A stretch of DNA of 32,367 nucleotides, taken from SAR86 cluster bacterium. Its GTDB lineage: Bacteria > Pseudomonadota > Gammaproteobacteria > Magnimaribacterales > D2472. Location: the NCBI GenBank assembly GCA_003331545.1, contig QOPC01000007.1, positions 1 through 32,367 of the forward strand. The letters are read 5' to 3'. Position 1 is the stretch's first letter, and every line of letters starts with the position of its first letter. The position numbers were made by a program, and so were the translations under genes. Shown one piece after another: positions 32,320 to 32,367 of the stretch. Under the pieces are notes generated by a model. That model was not told the DNA's origin. It did not search any database and saw only the letters and a list, made by a program, of their open reading frames with translations.

Positions 32320-32367
32320 ATGAATGAGTTTTATACAAACATAAATAATGCTTTAAGCATGCTTTCT
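32320..32367 (+). CDS. Start of an unidentified gene, cut by the window end
   Basis: An open frame begins with ATG at 32320 and stays open for 16 codons to the last base (MNEFYTNINNALSMLS). TAATAT (32304-32309) lies 10 nt upstream, so the transcript would have a leader of only a few bases. There is no clear Shine-Dalgarno. Sixteen residues are too few to name it. Confidence 0.45.
   Translation, partial: MNEFYTNINNALSMLS

Noticed and set aside
1-32367. CRISPR array, insertion sequences or prophage genes
   Set aside because: No regularly spaced repeats, transposase, terminal inverted repeats or phage structural genes were seen.

Overview
The window is AT-rich, densely coded DNA. It looks like a chromosomal segment of a streamlined marine gammaproteobacterium, with the SAR86 clade as my best guess. 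That guess is inference: no rRNA or other phylogenetic marker was compared. Supporting features are low GC, very short or negative intergenic distances, and gammaproteobacterial gene sets (yadGH, long-form queF, bolA, a divergent tesA/ybbA-ybbP locus). A marine-type sugar operon and a secreted DUF5916 protein also fit. I see no insertion sequence, prophage or CRISPR array.

Layout. (1) 1-341: a strong promoter, an unidentified purine-rich small RNA of about 219 nt with a textbook terminator, then the promoter of the next operon. (2) 342-5336: a vSGLT-like Na+/sugar symporter, a glucokinase and a secreted GH3 glucan glucohydrolase, which together release, import and phosphorylate glucose. A DUF5916 outer-membrane-type protein converges on it (5342-7552). 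(3) 7669-14244: a bL33-like ribosomal protein, a rare CinA-like/nucleotidylyltransferase fusion, a Baeyer-Villiger monooxygenase with an overlapping esterase gene, then an FeS-type photolyase and a PhoD-like phosphatase on the other strand. (4) 14284-16245: two divergent members of one duplicated-domain secreted family on either side of a DUF6356 protein and tRNA-Gly(TCC).

(5) 16333-20648: ogt-like alkyltransferase, bolA, an RND/MMPL exporter and a CaiB/AMACR racemase, headed by a perfect palindrome touching the first start codon. tatD converges on this block. (6) 21472-28162: a seven-gene operon of thioesterase, MoxR AAA+ ATPase, CoxE-type VWA protein, UraA/SulP-like permease, yadG, yadH and queF, with most junctions touching or overlapping. 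(7) 28152-31922: tesA divergent from ybbA-ybbP. (8) 31923-32367: a putative 25-aa membrane microprotein, a tandem repeat, tRNA-Ser(GGA) and the first 16 codons of a gene that runs off the end.

Two genome-wide habits stand out. Most genes opening a divergent promoter lack a Shine-Dalgarno and have a -10-like hexamer 5 to 9 nt before the start codon, which suggests leaderless mRNAs. All six well-supported convergent pairs end within 5 bp of each other or overlap, with no visible terminator between them.
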